Shown here: positions 54,749-63,512 of the stretch, in pieces
How the letters are laid out: every line of letters starts with the position of its first letter
Numbering within the stretch: the stretch's first letter is position 1
Assembly: GCA_031290985.1 (NCBI GenBank)
Contig: JARLJW010000014.1
Location: 124,001-188,000, forward strand
Reading direction: 5' to 3'
Origin: Verrucomicrobiia bacterium
Lineage (GTDB): Bacteria > Verrucomicrobiota > Verrucomicrobiia > Limisphaerales > UBA11358
Length of the DNA: 64,000 nt
Position numbers and translations under genes: made by a program
Notes under the pieces: generated by a model
The model's input: only the letters and a program-made list of their open reading frames with translations
Databases searched by the model: none
Told to the model about the DNA's origin: nothing

Positions 54749-55846
54749 ATGAAAAAATACACCCTGTCCGCGCCGTTGCTGGTCACTGCCGCCCTCGCTC
54801 CGGTCATCGCCTTGAACCTGGGCTGCGGCAAACGGAATTCTGCCCGCTCCGACCGTTGGGACACGCCCGAGGGCGGCACCAACATGCCCGTCTTCGCCCC
54901 CACCAACAGCCAAACCAATGCGAACGGCTCCCCGGCTTCCGCCGCCGGCGCGGTCAATCCCGAGATCACCAATCCGCCCGCCGCCGTCACCACCACCGTG
55001 GCCGCCCCGGCCACGCCGGATATCGCCCCCACCGCACCCGCAGACAAGGCAGAAAAGCACACCAAGGCTGCGGCCTCAAAACACACCAAAGTCGTGGAGA
55101 TGTCCGACACGCCGCCTGTCGCCCCGGAAAAATTTTACAACGGTGAATTTGCCACCAACCATGTGAGTCTGGGGCATGAGCCGGACTATTACGTCACCGT
55201 CCGCGCGGGTTACCAGCACGCCGGATATGGGGACAACAGTGATACCTGGTACGGTGGTTTCAAATTCCACGCCTACCCCGACAACCTCCGCACCCGCGCC
55301 GGCAAGAACGCCTGGCTCATTCCGAACCTCGACGCAGAACTGTCGCACCAGTTCTTGGCCCGGCCGGACCGCACCGCGGCCCGCGGCAGCGCCGAAGGCA
55401 TGGAGTTGCGTGCTGATTTATACTGGCCATGGTTGAAATGGTCGACCGACGCCCTCTCCCGCGAAAACAGCGTCTGCCCCTTCACCCGCCCGATGCATTT
55501 CACGGTCGGCCCAGTGTTCGCCACCGGCTTTGAGAAGACTTTTGATGGGAGCGGCATCCGCTTTGACCGCTACGGCGGCGCCCGCCTGACCATCAACCGC
55601 TCCGCCTTCATCCAGTACGCCTACGGTAAAACCGATGGCATCGGTCACAACCGCCAGGAGGTTCTCGGCGAAGTGCCGTTCTACATCAGCCGCGACGGCG
55701 AGGTGCGCTATGTGTTCCGCGGTGAATGGAGCCGGGGCGACCTGAATTTGCCGGATTATTATCAGCTCGGGGCCTTCGTCGAAATGCCCTTGGACCTGCT
55801 CGTCCGCCCACGCGAATGGCGTGACCTGATCCCCTTCGCGAACTAA
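54749..55846 (+). CDS. Probable outer-membrane lipoprotein, beta-barrel-like
   Basis: A 365-residue protein with a lipoprotein signal (lipobox LNLGC, Cys26). After a Pro/Thr/Ala-rich linker (residues about 30-130), the rest alternates hydrophobic and polar residues with many aromatics, such as YYVTVRAGYQHAGYGDNSDT, WYGGFKFHAYP and VRYVFRGEWSRGDLNLPDYY, typical of an outer-membrane or surface beta-barrel. No enzyme motif is seen. A terminator follows at 55867. Confidence 0.7.
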   Translation: MKKYTLSAPLLVTAALAPVIALNLGCGKRNSARSDRWDTPEGGTNMPVFAPTNSQTNANGSPASAAGAVNPEITNPPAAVTTTVAAPATPDIAPTAPADKAEKHTKAAASKHTKVVEMSDTPPVAPEKFYNGEFATNHVSLGHEPDYYVTVRAGYQHAGYGDNSDTWYGGFKFHAYPDNLRTRAGKNAWLIPNLDAELSHQFLARPDRTAARGSAEGMELRADLYWPWLKWSTDALSRENSVCPFTRPMHFTVGPVFATGFEKTFDGSGIRFDRYGGARLTINRSAFIQYAYGKTDGIGHNRQEVLGEVPFYISRDGEVRYVFRGEWSRGDLNLPDYYQLGAFVEMPLDLLVRPREWRDLIPFAN

Positions 55847-55866
55847 AGTCTGATTTTCAACCCCTT

Positions 55867-55903
55867 ACGCCGGGCGGGAAACCTCGCCCGGCGTTCGATT
55901 TTT
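55867..55903 (+). terminator. Rho-independent terminator
   Basis: Perfect 10-bp stem ACGCCGGGCG / CGCCCGGCGT around an eight-base loop, then TCGATTTTT. It ends the lipoprotein gene at 55846. Confidence 0.85.
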
Positions 55904-56062
55904 AGCCTCACAGCGGGCAGTCGTGTCAAAAAGTCGAACACCTGCCCGGCAGAAATGTCCTCACTCTACTGCTCAACCAGCCACATTTTGCGCTTCCTGA
56001 GACACTTTAGGGTTATTTAAATATATTTTAACCATGGCACGGTTGTTGCGAAGGTCGTCCGT

Positions 56063-56413
56063 ATGAAAAACAATTCATTCGACAGGGCCATGGGACAGAT
56101 TGTGGCGCAGGCGGAAGCCGAGCGTCTGCAAGAGGTGAAGGCGGTACAGCGGGCCGAATGGTTTGGACGCGTCCGCACCGCGTTCGTCTACCTTTTCATC
56201 GCGACCGTCCTGATCTTCGCGTACAACTTCCACGACAAGATCGGCGACCTCGTGGCCACCGTCATGCCCACCAAGGCAACTGCGGGCTTGACGGCAACCA
56301 GCGGAACCAACGGTGCCCCCGCCGAACCAACCGGCAAGGCCGCCATCGCCTTGGAAGGTGCGGCCAAAAACGCCGCCGCCCGCGACAGCTTGATCGATTC
56401 GCTCGCGAAATGA
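56063..56413 (+). CDS. Small single-pass membrane protein, unknown
   Basis: A 116-residue protein with a charged N-terminal helix (residues about 1-35), one membrane helix (RTAFVYLFIATVLIFAYNFH, about 38-57) and an Ala/Thr-rich tail. It is not recognised. It is preceded by an AT-rich stretch (TTTAAATATATTTTAA near 56018) that may include its promoter, and it converges with the CBS gene (15 bases between stops). Confidence 0.7.
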   Translation: MKNNSFDRAMGQIVAQAEAERLQEVKAVQRAEWFGRVRTAFVYLFIATVLIFAYNFHDKIGDLVATVMPTKATAGLTATSGTNGAPAEPTGKAAIALEGAAKNAAARDSLIDSLAK

Positions 56414-56428
56414 TTCCACCCGGTGGCG

Positions 56429-56878
56429 TCAACCAGTCACGCCGCCGGCGATATATTGCTCCATCTGCTCGATCGCCGCGTTCTGCGTGGAGATGATCCA
56501 GTTGACCAGGTCACCGATGGAAATGATGCCAACCAAATTGGCCCCGTCCATCACCGGGAGGTGACGCACCCGGTTTTCCGTCATCAACTTCATGCAGTTC
56601 TCCACGGAATCATCCGGGGCCACCGTGACCACGTTCTTGGGCATGATCTCCCAGACCTGCGTCTGCTTGGAAGTCTTCCCCTGCAACGCGATCTTCCGGG
56701 TGTAATCCCGCTCCGTGAAAATCCCGACCAGCCGGCTGCCCGACATGACCAGGAGGGAACCGATGTTCTTCTCCGCCATCAACTTGATGGCCTCGAACAC
56801 CGTCGCCTCGGGCGCAACCGACCAAAGCGCGGAGGTCTTGTGATGGAGCAGTGAACTTATGGGATAAGTGGTTTTCAT
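56429..56878 (-). CDS. CBS domain pair protein
   Basis: A 149-residue protein made of two CBS domains: EATVFEAIKLMAEKNIGSLL with VGIFTERDYTRKI (residues about 22-70), and VTVAPDDSVENCMKLMTENR with VRHLPVMDGANLVGIISIGD (about 83-135). CBS pairs usually bind adenosine nucleotides. ATG 56878 starts MKTTYPISSLL; an upstream in-frame start would add 32 non-conserved residues. Partner unknown. Confidence 0.9.
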   Translation of the reverse strand: MKTTYPISSLLHHKTSALWSVAPEATVFEAIKLMAEKNIGSLLVMSGSRLVGIFTERDYTRKIALQGKTSKQTQVWEIMPKNVVTVAPDDSVENCMKLMTENRVRHLPVMDGANLVGIISIGDLVNWIISTQNAAIEQMEQYIAGGVTG

Positions 56879-57052
56879 AGGCTTTAATCTGTTTATCCGC
56901 CCGTTCCGGCATTTATTCAAGATAATTCTTTCATGATTCCAATAAGTCTGCCTGATGCTACAAGTTCCCACCAAGACACCGCTGGATTTTCTGAAGAGTT
57001 TCCTGGATAAAGATGCCCGGCGGCACGTGGTCGTTGCCCGTTCGTAAACGAA

Positions 57053-57754
57053 TCAAACGGCCAGTTTGTACCCCACGCCGTGGATGGTAAGCAGATGCTT
57101 CGGCTCACCGCCGTTGTCACCGAGTTTTTTGCGGAGCTGGACGATGACCTGGTCGAGGGTGCGCGTGGTGCCGTAATAGTTGTAGCCCCAGACTTCATTC
57201 AGCAGCTTGTCGCGCGACAGGACTTCGCCGGCGTGCGCGTGGAAGACCTGGAGCAGTTTCACTTCCTTGGCCGTAAGCTCTTCCACCGCCCTGCCCTGCT
57301 TGAGCTGGAAGGTTTTCGGGTCAATGGTCGCCTCGCCAATCTTGAAGGGCTTTTCGTCAAGGACCGGCGCGACGACACCGCCGTTGGCAGCCGTACGCCG
57401 CAGCAGGGCCTGGATGCGCGCGAGCAGTTCGCGGACGCCGAAAGGCTTGGTGACGTAATCATCCGCGCCGAGGTCAAGGCCGATGACCTTGTCGATCTCC
57501 TGGCCCTTGGCCGTGAGCATGAGGATGGGCGTGGAAATCTTTTTTGCACGGAGCGCCTTGCAGATGTCGTAGCCGCTCGCGCCGGGCAGCATGACGTCCA
57601 GCACGATGAGCGTGGGCTGGAGCTTGGTGACAGCGGCGACGGCCTCGTCGCCACGATTGCAGGAGGCGGTTTCGTAGCCCTCGCTTTTCAGGACCTCCTC
57701 CAGACCCAGCAAAATGTGCGGGTCATCTTCGACGATCAAAATTTTGGTTTTCAT
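57053..57754 (-). CDS. OmpR-family response regulator
   Basis: A 233-residue two-component regulator. Receiver domain residues 1-120: VEDDPHI acidic pair, phosphoacceptor Asp53 in LIVLDVMLPG, and TKPFG lysine near 103. The C-terminal winged helix (about 135-230) has FQLKQGRAVEELTAKEVKLL and NYYGTTRTLDQVIVQLRKKL. It is the last gene of the minus-strand run and is 55 bases downstream of the kinase gene; a palindromic repeat occupies the spacer. Confidence 0.94.
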   Translation of the reverse strand: MKTKILIVEDDPHILLGLEEVLKSEGYETASCNRGDEAVAAVTKLQPTLIVLDVMLPGASGYDICKALRAKKISTPILMLTAKGQEIDKVIGLDLGADDYVTKPFGVRELLARIQALLRRTAANGGVVAPVLDEKPFKIGEATIDPKTFQLKQGRAVEELTAKEVKLLQVFHAHAGEVLSRDKLLNEVWGYNYYGTTRTLDQVIVQLRKKLGDNGGEPKHLLTIHGVGYKLAV

Positions 57755-57768
57755 ATCTGTTCAAGCAA

Positions 57769-57837
57769 CAGCCGACGTGAGGGGGCTCGATCATCAAGGT
57801 GGAAATGATTCATATTTGAGCCTCCTCACGTCGGCTG
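57769..57837. repeat. Palindromic repeat at the kinase/regulator junction
   Basis: The left arm CAGCCGACGTGAGG-G-GGCTC (57769-57788) pairs with GAGCCTCCTCACGTCGGCTG (57818-57837). The kinase stop at 57810 falls inside the loop, so the last ten or so kinase residues are encoded by this repeat. Confidence 0.75.
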
Positions 57838-59894
57838 CCACTAATTATGGGCAGACGCAAAATGAAGCAGCTGCCGCCGCCTTCGCGGGGTTCGTAGGCC
57901 ACGTCGCCGCCGTGGGCACGGGCAATTTGGCGGGCGATGGTCAAGCCGAGGCCGGAACCCTGGACGCCGCTGCTCAAGGCGTCGTGGGCGCGGTAAAATT
58001 TCTCGAACACCTTTTCCTCGCTGCCGCGCGGGACGCCGGGGCCACGATCTAAAACCCGGACTTCGGCGTGGGGCAAGGGGGATTGTTTTTGGGTGAGTTG
58101 CAGGGTGATTTCTTTGGGGTTGGTTGAAGGAATGGAGTCTTTCGCTCGTTCGTCACCCCTCACCCCGGCCCTCTCCCCTCCGAGGGGAGAGGGAGAAGAG
58201 GCGCTGCCGTTGGTAGAATACTTTTCGGCATTCGAGAACAGGTTTACCAGAATTTGGGACAATGCATCGGCATCGCCCTGAATAAATACCGGGGTGGCCG
58301 GCAAATCATAGTCGAGCTTGAAGCCATCCGCCTCGAGGTGCGGGCGGAAGGTCTCGGCAGTGGTGCGGACCACATCGGCGAGGTCGCAAGACGCAAAATT
58401 GTATTTCTTCTCGCCGCGTTCCATGCGGGAGAAGTCGAGGACGTTGTTGATGAGGCGCGTAAGCCGGGCGGCCTCGGCGGTGATGATGTTCAGATAGGAA
58501 CGCTGCTTGGCGTGGTCCATGACGCGGCCTTCGGCGAGCAGTTCGGAAAACATCCGGATGGAGGTGAGCGGTGTTTTCAACTCGTGCGAGACGTTGCTGA
58601 CGAAATCGGTTTTCTGCCGGGCCAGGGTCAGCTCGGAATTTAAATTCCGGATGATGAGCCAGCTCCCCGTGATGATGGCAATCACAAGCACCGCGATGAG
58701 CAGGCCGATGATCAGATTGGCCGTGCACACCGCGCGGGTGATGGCGGTCGGGTCGACGAGATACGCGGCGACCTCCCAATGCGGCAGGGCATCACCGATC
58801 TCGGTGGCGGCGAAAGGATGCTTCCAAGCGGCCTGAAATTTTGCGCGCGAAACCAGGACGGGTTTGGCGTTGTCATCCAGCAACGCGAGGCAGATCTCAT
58901 CCTTCAATTCCGGGTCGGCCTGGACGAGGTCGTGGAGGCCGTCCACGACGCGGTTCAGGTTCAATTGCGCGCCGAAAACCAGGTCGGGATCGCGGTTGAG
59001 CCGGTGCCAGAACATCAGGTTGAGCTTGTTTTGGAGAAAGCGCGCCAGCATCCCATCCGTGCCGCCGCCGATGAGCTGGCTGAACTCGCCCTCGGCAGGG
59101 ATCACGCGGGACAGATTGTTCTGAGCATCATCCGCCGTGTCCTTGGACACCGTCTGATAGGCCTCGTTCTGGGGCGTGACCTTGCGCGCCTGCGCCTTGG
59201 CGTTGAAATTATTTGCCACCGGCGACTGGCTGACCGCGCTGTTGGCAAATGACTGGCCCGGCTGGACTTTATCGGTGTCGGCACGCGTCCTGGCTGGGGC
59301 GCTGTCGGTTTCGAGTTTCTCCGCCGCCGGTGCGGAGACGGAATTCGCAAAGGCGAGCGATTGCGACACCTGTTTCTGATTGTTGCCAAAACTATTGTAC
59401 CCGTAACCGCGCCGGCTGCTGCTGCTGTTGCTCAAGCCCGCGTAGTCCGTAGAGTTGTTCGCGGCCGCGTTGATGTTGCCATAGACCTCGGCGGATTCGC
59501 GGTTGCCGAGAAAGGCGCCATTGTCCGTGTAAAAACTTTTTGCCTCGTCCCGCGCATTGGCCGGCGGCGACAGGATTTTTCCCGAACGGGTGACACAGAA
59601 GCCGACCTCGGCCAGCGGCCAGTGCCGACGGATTTCATCATCAAACTGGACACCTGCCGTGCGCGGGTCCCGGTCGCCGACGATGGATTCAACTTGGGCG
59701 CTGAATTCCTGCTGCTGTCGCGAAAGGTAATCCGCGATGCTCTGCGCGAGGGCATCCGTCACGCGCTGGTAGAGGAGCGACTGCTGGCGTTCCAGGAGGA
59801 ACTGCTGGTCGCGCAGCGAGCGCACCGCCAGCCACGCGAGCACGAGGCTGGGCACGAGCACGGCCACCACAAAGACCAGGGCAACTTTTCGCAT
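57810..59894 (-). CDS. Sensor histidine kinase with large periplasmic domain and repeat insertion
   Basis: A 694-residue kinase. First membrane helix residues 4-21; periplasmic part about 30-385 with a Ser/Asn/Gln-rich low-complexity stretch near 125-240; second helix near 395-415 (LIIGLLIAVLVIAIITGSWL). The HisKA box SNVSHELKTPLTSIRM has the phosphorylated His437. The ATPase domain shows NLFSNAEKYS, VLDRGPGVPRG and GSGLGLTIARQIARAHGG. Between the N and G1 boxes it carries an insert, SPSPLGGERAGVRGDE, from a palindromic repeat read in frame. The last residues GSRREEAQI also come from a repeat. Confidence 0.92.
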   Translation of the reverse strand: MRKVALVFVVAVLVPSLVLAWLAVRSLRDQQFLLERQQSLLYQRVTDALAQSIADYLSRQQQEFSAQVESIVGDRDPRTAGVQFDDEIRRHWPLAEVGFCVTRSGKILSPPANARDEAKSFYTDNGAFLGNRESAEVYGNINAAANNSTDYAGLSNSSSSRRGYGYNSFGNNQKQVSQSLAFANSVSAPAAEKLETDSAPARTRADTDKVQPGQSFANSAVSQSPVANNFNAKAQARKVTPQNEAYQTVSKDTADDAQNNLSRVIPAEGEFSQLIGGGTDGMLARFLQNKLNLMFWHRLNRDPDLVFGAQLNLNRVVDGLHDLVQADPELKDEICLALLDDNAKPVLVSRAKFQAAWKHPFAATEIGDALPHWEVAAYLVDPTAITRAVCTANLIIGLLIAVLVIAIITGSWLIIRNLNSELTLARQKTDFVSNVSHELKTPLTSIRMFSELLAEGRVMDHAKQRSYLNIITAEAARLTRLINNVLDFSRMERGEKKYNFASCDLADVVRTTAETFRPHLEADGFKLDYDLPATPVFIQGDADALSQILVNLFSNAEKYSTNGSASSPSPLGGERAGVRGDERAKDSIPSTNPKEITLQLTQKQSPLPHAEVRVLDRGPGVPRGSEEKVFEKFYRAHDALSSGVQGSGLGLTIARQIARAHGGDVAYEPREGGGSCFILRLPIISGSRREEAQI
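58135..58205. repeat. REP-like palindrome inserted in frame in the kinase gene
   Basis: Core palindrome CTCTCCCCTC-C-GAGGGGAGAG (58171-58191), preceded by CACCCCTCACCCCGGCC, a word common in dispersed repeats of many bacterial genomes. Translated on the minus strand it gives the Ser/Pro/Gly/Arg-rich insert at kinase residues about 563-585. Confidence 0.75.
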
Positions 59895-59948
59895 GGCTGG
59901 GTTTTATCATCCGCGTTTTGGCCGCGCGCGTCCAGCGGCCAGTTGGAA

Positions 59949-61256
59949 CTACTCAGACTTGAGCTGCGCCGCTTCCTGCGCTCCTTTGTATAAGAGCTGG
60001 TAGCCCAGTTCGAAGGCGTTGGTGGATTGGTTTTGCCCATAGGCGAGACGCAACGCCGGTTCGGCGAAACGTCCGAGCCCCTTGATTTCCTGTTTCGCCA
60101 CAGCACGTCCTCCGGCGTCGCCCGCGGCGGCCCGGGTCAGGTTGCCGGACAATTCCAAGGCGGTCTGCGGGGTGATGATTTCGGCACGTCCGACCATGAC
60201 CCGCACGAGTTTCAGCGGCGTTGGGTTCAAGGTCATGGGCAACGTGGCATCCGTCCAGGCACGCGGCAGAATATAAAGCACGCGGTCGCCTTCTTCGGCA
60301 AACCATGAGTCCTTCCAGGTGTTCACCATGGCGGCGGCCTCGGCCTTGAACAAACCAGCCTCCGCAAGTGCCGCCTGCATCTGTGCGGAGATGGCTGATT
60401 GGAATTTTTCGAGCGGAACAAAATCCGCCGGCTGTAAACGCGGGCATGGCGAGGAAGCCCCGGCGGCGACTGGTTTCAAGGTGGCGAACGCAGCGGTTTT
60501 TCCATGGCCGTTGTCACGCACACTGACTAAAAACAGATGTGCGAGTCCCTCCGTGCCGGTGTTGGCGGCGACCACGGCATCGGTGGCATCCACGCTCACG
60601 TGCAGCGGAGTTTTGAAGCTGCCCGCGCCGCGATAGAAGATGAATTTGTCTGTTTCGCTGACTTGATTGGTCGGCCCCACGAAATCCATTTGCACAATGT
60701 CACTGCCGGTTTCACGGGCGGCAAAGTAATGGCTGCCGAATTTGTCCTGCGGTAACCGGACGGCATCAACGGCGTAATCCATCTTCGGAGCCACCAGCCG
60801 CAGATTTTTCCACACGGCGCGGCTTTCCATGAGCGTGGAGTTGCAGGGGAGATTTGTATCGAGCGGCTCGGACGGCCCGATCTGCGTGGCTTGCGGATAC
60901 CATTCCGTAATGACCCCTTGGGGAAAGGCGACGCTGACATCTGCGTTCATGTCCCGGCTGGAGTAGAAGTAAATCACCGGCGTTTCCATCCGTTGCAGAG
61001 TCACCAGCGCGTTTTTGAAGCCCGGCACGGAACCAGCATGCATACGATTTAGCCCGGGCCGGTTCCAATTGTACACAAAGCCGGGCAGTTCGGACGTCTG
61101 CAACGGCCGCCACGGCAATAGTTCGCCGTCACCGCCCTGGACCGACGTGAACGTGCCCCATTCATGCACAATATAATCCGATTGGGCGCGGGCCAGCGGT
61201 GACAGCCAGGCAGAGGCAACGATGGCCAGACCGGTGGCGGAGATGAGTGTTTTCAT
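59949..61256 (-). CDS. Secreted protein of the HEWGTFTSV family, unknown function
   Basis: A 435-residue secreted protein with signal peptide (ending LARAQ near residue 25). The mature start is YIVHEWGTFTSVQGGDGELL, a conserved opening of an uncharacterised family I associate with Planctomycetes, Verrucomicrobia and Myxobacteria. Other parts are PVIYFYSSRDMNADVSVAFP near 92 and KFIFYRGAGSFKTPLHVSV near 200. No catalytic motif is recognised. It is third in a five-gene run ending with the kinase and regulator. Confidence 0.75.
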   Translation of the reverse strand: MKTLISATGLAIVASAWLSPLARAQSDYIVHEWGTFTSVQGGDGELLPWRPLQTSELPGFVYNWNRPGLNRMHAGSVPGFKNALVTLQRMETPVIYFYSSRDMNADVSVAFPQGVITEWYPQATQIGPSEPLDTNLPCNSTLMESRAVWKNLRLVAPKMDYAVDAVRLPQDKFGSHYFAARETGSDIVQMDFVGPTNQVSETDKFIFYRGAGSFKTPLHVSVDATDAVVAANTGTEGLAHLFLVSVRDNGHGKTAAFATLKPVAAGASSPCPRLQPADFVPLEKFQSAISAQMQAALAEAGLFKAEAAAMVNTWKDSWFAEEGDRVLYILPRAWTDATLPMTLNPTPLKLVRVMVGRAEIITPQTALELSGNLTRAAAGDAGGRAVAKQEIKGLGRFAEPALRLAYGQNQSTNAFELGYQLLYKGAQEAAQLKSE

Positions 61257-61278
61257 AACGTGGACAGTTTAAGCAGTG

Positions 61279-62037
61279 TCATTCGATCAGGAACGAAACG
61301 TTGACCGTGGCCGACACGCTGATCTGGCCGACGGCAAAAGTGTCTTCCGGAGCATCCGAAGCACCACCACCGGTGGCGGCGGTCTGATTCTGGATCGCAT
61401 TGTTGAAACCATTAAATCCGCGGTTCATGCCCCAGTAATTGCCGTAATAGCCGCTGTAGTCATTGGCGTTGATACTGGTGACCTTGCCGAGTTTCGCGCC
61501 GAGTTCGGAAGTGAGCGCCTGGGCTTTTTCCTTCGCCGCTCGGATGGCCATCCCCCTGGCTTGATCGCGGTATTTCCGCAATTGGGTGGTCCGAAAATCA
61601 ATGCCGTTCACATAATTAACCCCATTCGTCAGTAGGCCGGTGAGAATGTTCTGAAACCCAGCGACATCGACCAACCGGATTTCAAGGTTCTTCCGCACAA
61701 TGTAAGCCAGCGGTTTTACATGAGATTGACTGAGGCTGTTGTCATAATTGTAATCCGGCTGGATGTTGATGTAATCCATCTGGATGTCCTTGTCCTTGAT
61801 TTTCGACTGCTTAAGAAAGGCCAGCACGGCGGCGATTTTCTGGTCATTTTCGAGACGCGCGGGTTCCAACGTTGCGCTGCGGGTTTCCACCGCCACGTTC
61901 AACATGATTTCATCCGGCGCAACTTTTACCTCCGCTGATCCAGACAGGCTGATCTGGGGTGGTGGCGTGGTTTGCGCCAGCGCGGGAGACATGGCCGCCA
62001 GCATCAGGGCGAGGAAGACAATAATTTTTGTTTTCAT
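61279..62037 (-). CDS. SIMPL domain-containing periplasmic protein
   Basis: A 252-residue protein with a signal peptide (MKTKIIVFLALMLAAMSPALA). The SIMPL domain opens ISLSGSAEVKVAPDEIMLNV near residue 28 and contains YIVRKNLEIRLVDVAGFQNI near 115 and AAKEKAQALTSELGAKLGKV near 168. A Gly/Asn/Tyr-rich stretch precedes the last strand. Family role is unclear (envelope stress in some bacteria). ATG 62037 begins the signal peptide. Confidence 0.88.
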   Translation of the reverse strand: MKTKIIVFLALMLAAMSPALAQTTPPPQISLSGSAEVKVAPDEIMLNVAVETRSATLEPARLENDQKIAAVLAFLKQSKIKDKDIQMDYINIQPDYNYDNSLSQSHVKPLAYIVRKNLEIRLVDVAGFQNILTGLLTNGVNYVNGIDFRTTQLRKYRDQARGMAIRAAKEKAQALTSELGAKLGKVTSINANDYSGYYGNYWGMNRGFNGFNNAIQNQTAATGGGASDAPEDTFAVGQISVSATVNVSFLIE

Positions 62038-62065
62038 AATGAATCTGTTTGGGATTTGAAGAGGA

Positions 62066-63376
62066 TCACTTTGAATTGCGGAGGCTCCAAGACTGCGACT
62101 GCATCGTCTTGCGCGTGGCGGCGTCATACTGCCCTTGATCAAGGTCGCGGTAGAAATTGGTGACGTTGGCGGTTTCCGCCCGGATCTGCACCTGCACGGC
62201 GGCGGGGGCATTGGCATAGGCGCGGCTGAGCGAGGCGTTTTGCACCGCCAGTATCTGCGCTGCCTGCTTATAATTGCCGGCATCCGCCTGCGCCATGGCC
62301 TCGTCCTTGGCCACGGCGGTGAGCAGCAATTCTTTTTGCGCCATCACCGCGCCGTTCACCGATTTATCGGAAGCAGACTGGTCATCGGTGAAGCGGACTT
62401 TCGCCAGATCATCCGCCGTCCCGGCCGCGCCGCCGTTAAGGTCGTCGGTATAGTTGACCTTGACCCGGGCGAGTTCCGGCTGGTCGCCGTTCACGCGGCA
62501 GCGCAGGAGAAGATAACGGGATTGCCCGGCGGTAAACTGGCTCAGGTTGACCCCGGCCCGCTGGCCCTCGAATTTTTCCGGGCGGCCGATGAAGCCGAGC
62601 GGCGTGACGCCCTCAGGGCAGATGATCTCAATGCGAACATCGCGCGCGGCGACCTCCAGCATCCCGCCCAGTTCCTGGGCGAAGATCTGCGGCAGCTTTT
62701 CCGTATCCTGGACGTAGTAGTAGTTGGCATCGCTCGACTCCGCGAGCGCGGCCATGAGGTCCTCGTTGTAGTCATCGCCCACGCCGATGGTGGTGACGGA
62801 GATGCCGCGCCCGGCCAGTTCGCCGCCCAACCGCCGCAACTGGCGGGGCGAACTGGGGCCGACGTTGGCCAGGCCGTCCGAAAGCAGGATGACGCGGTTG
62901 ATGCGTTTGCCGGACAGGTATTCCTCGATCTGATCCGCCCCCAGCTTCACGCCGGCATACAGCGCGGTGCTGCCATCGGCCTGGATGCCTTCGATCTTTT
63001 CCTTCAAGGCGTCCTTGTCCGTGACTTTCTGCGCGGGCACCAACACCCGGGCTTCGTCACTGAAGATGACCAGGGAAAAGACGTCGTTGGGGGTGAGCCG
63101 GTCCACGAGCTGCATTGCCGCCTGCTTGGTCTTCTCCAGCTTGGCGCCGGTCATCGAGCCGGACTTGTCCAGCACAACCGCGAGGTTCAGCGGGGTACGA
63201 TGGGTTTTCTTCCCCGCCGCCACGGCCGAGAGATCGATCTTGAGGACGACTTCCTGCGGCGGGCCTTTCAGGATGACCTCGCGGTCGGGCATGAGTTTGA
63301 GTTGCAGGGTTTCTCCGGCGAACAGGTTGGCGGCAACCATGGACACCAGACCAAGGGCGAGCAGCATTCTTTTCAT
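62066..63376 (-). CDS. VWA domain-containing secreted protein
   Basis: A 436-residue protein with signal peptide (ending LFAG near residue 21). A von Willebrand A domain at about 62-235 has an intact metal site: VVLDKSGSMTGAKLEKTK with DxSxS, and ADGSTALYAGVKLG and VILLSDGLANVG. The C-terminal half resembles VWA-containing proteins with a helical tail rich in Ala and Gln. It is first of the five-gene minus-strand run. Confidence 0.9.
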   Translation of the reverse strand: MKRMLLALGLVSMVAANLFAGETLQLKLMPDREVILKGPPQEVVLKIDLSAVAAGKKTHRTPLNLAVVLDKSGSMTGAKLEKTKQAAMQLVDRLTPNDVFSLVIFSDEARVLVPAQKVTDKDALKEKIEGIQADGSTALYAGVKLGADQIEEYLSGKRINRVILLSDGLANVGPSSPRQLRRLGGELAGRGISVTTIGVGDDYNEDLMAALAESSDANYYYVQDTEKLPQIFAQELGGMLEVAARDVRIEIICPEGVTPLGFIGRPEKFEGQRAGVNLSQFTAGQSRYLLLRCRVNGDQPELARVKVNYTDDLNGGAAGTADDLAKVRFTDDQSASDKSVNGAVMAQKELLLTAVAKDEAMAQADAGNYKQAAQILAVQNASLSRAYANAPAAVQVQIRAETANVTNFYRDLDQGQYDAATRKTMQSQSWSLRNSK

Positions 63377-63512
63377 GTCCCTAATTTGCCGGAGAACAAA
63401 AACCAGTTGTCAGGCGGGCGTGAAAGGTTTGTAAAAGAATTGTAAGGAAAAATCGTGAAGCGGCGGCCAAAACAGTTTTGCAATTTGGCGCGCCAGCGGC
63501 GAACCTTCGGGC

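Noticed and set aside
53572-55146. A 524-codon plus-strand frame over the polyprenyl synthase
   Set aside because: It runs antisense through a well-conserved gene and out of frame into the lipoprotein gene; no domain is visible.
62135-63445. A 436-codon open frame antisense to the VWA gene
   Set aside because: The minus-strand product has an intact signal peptide and metal site; this frame has neither.
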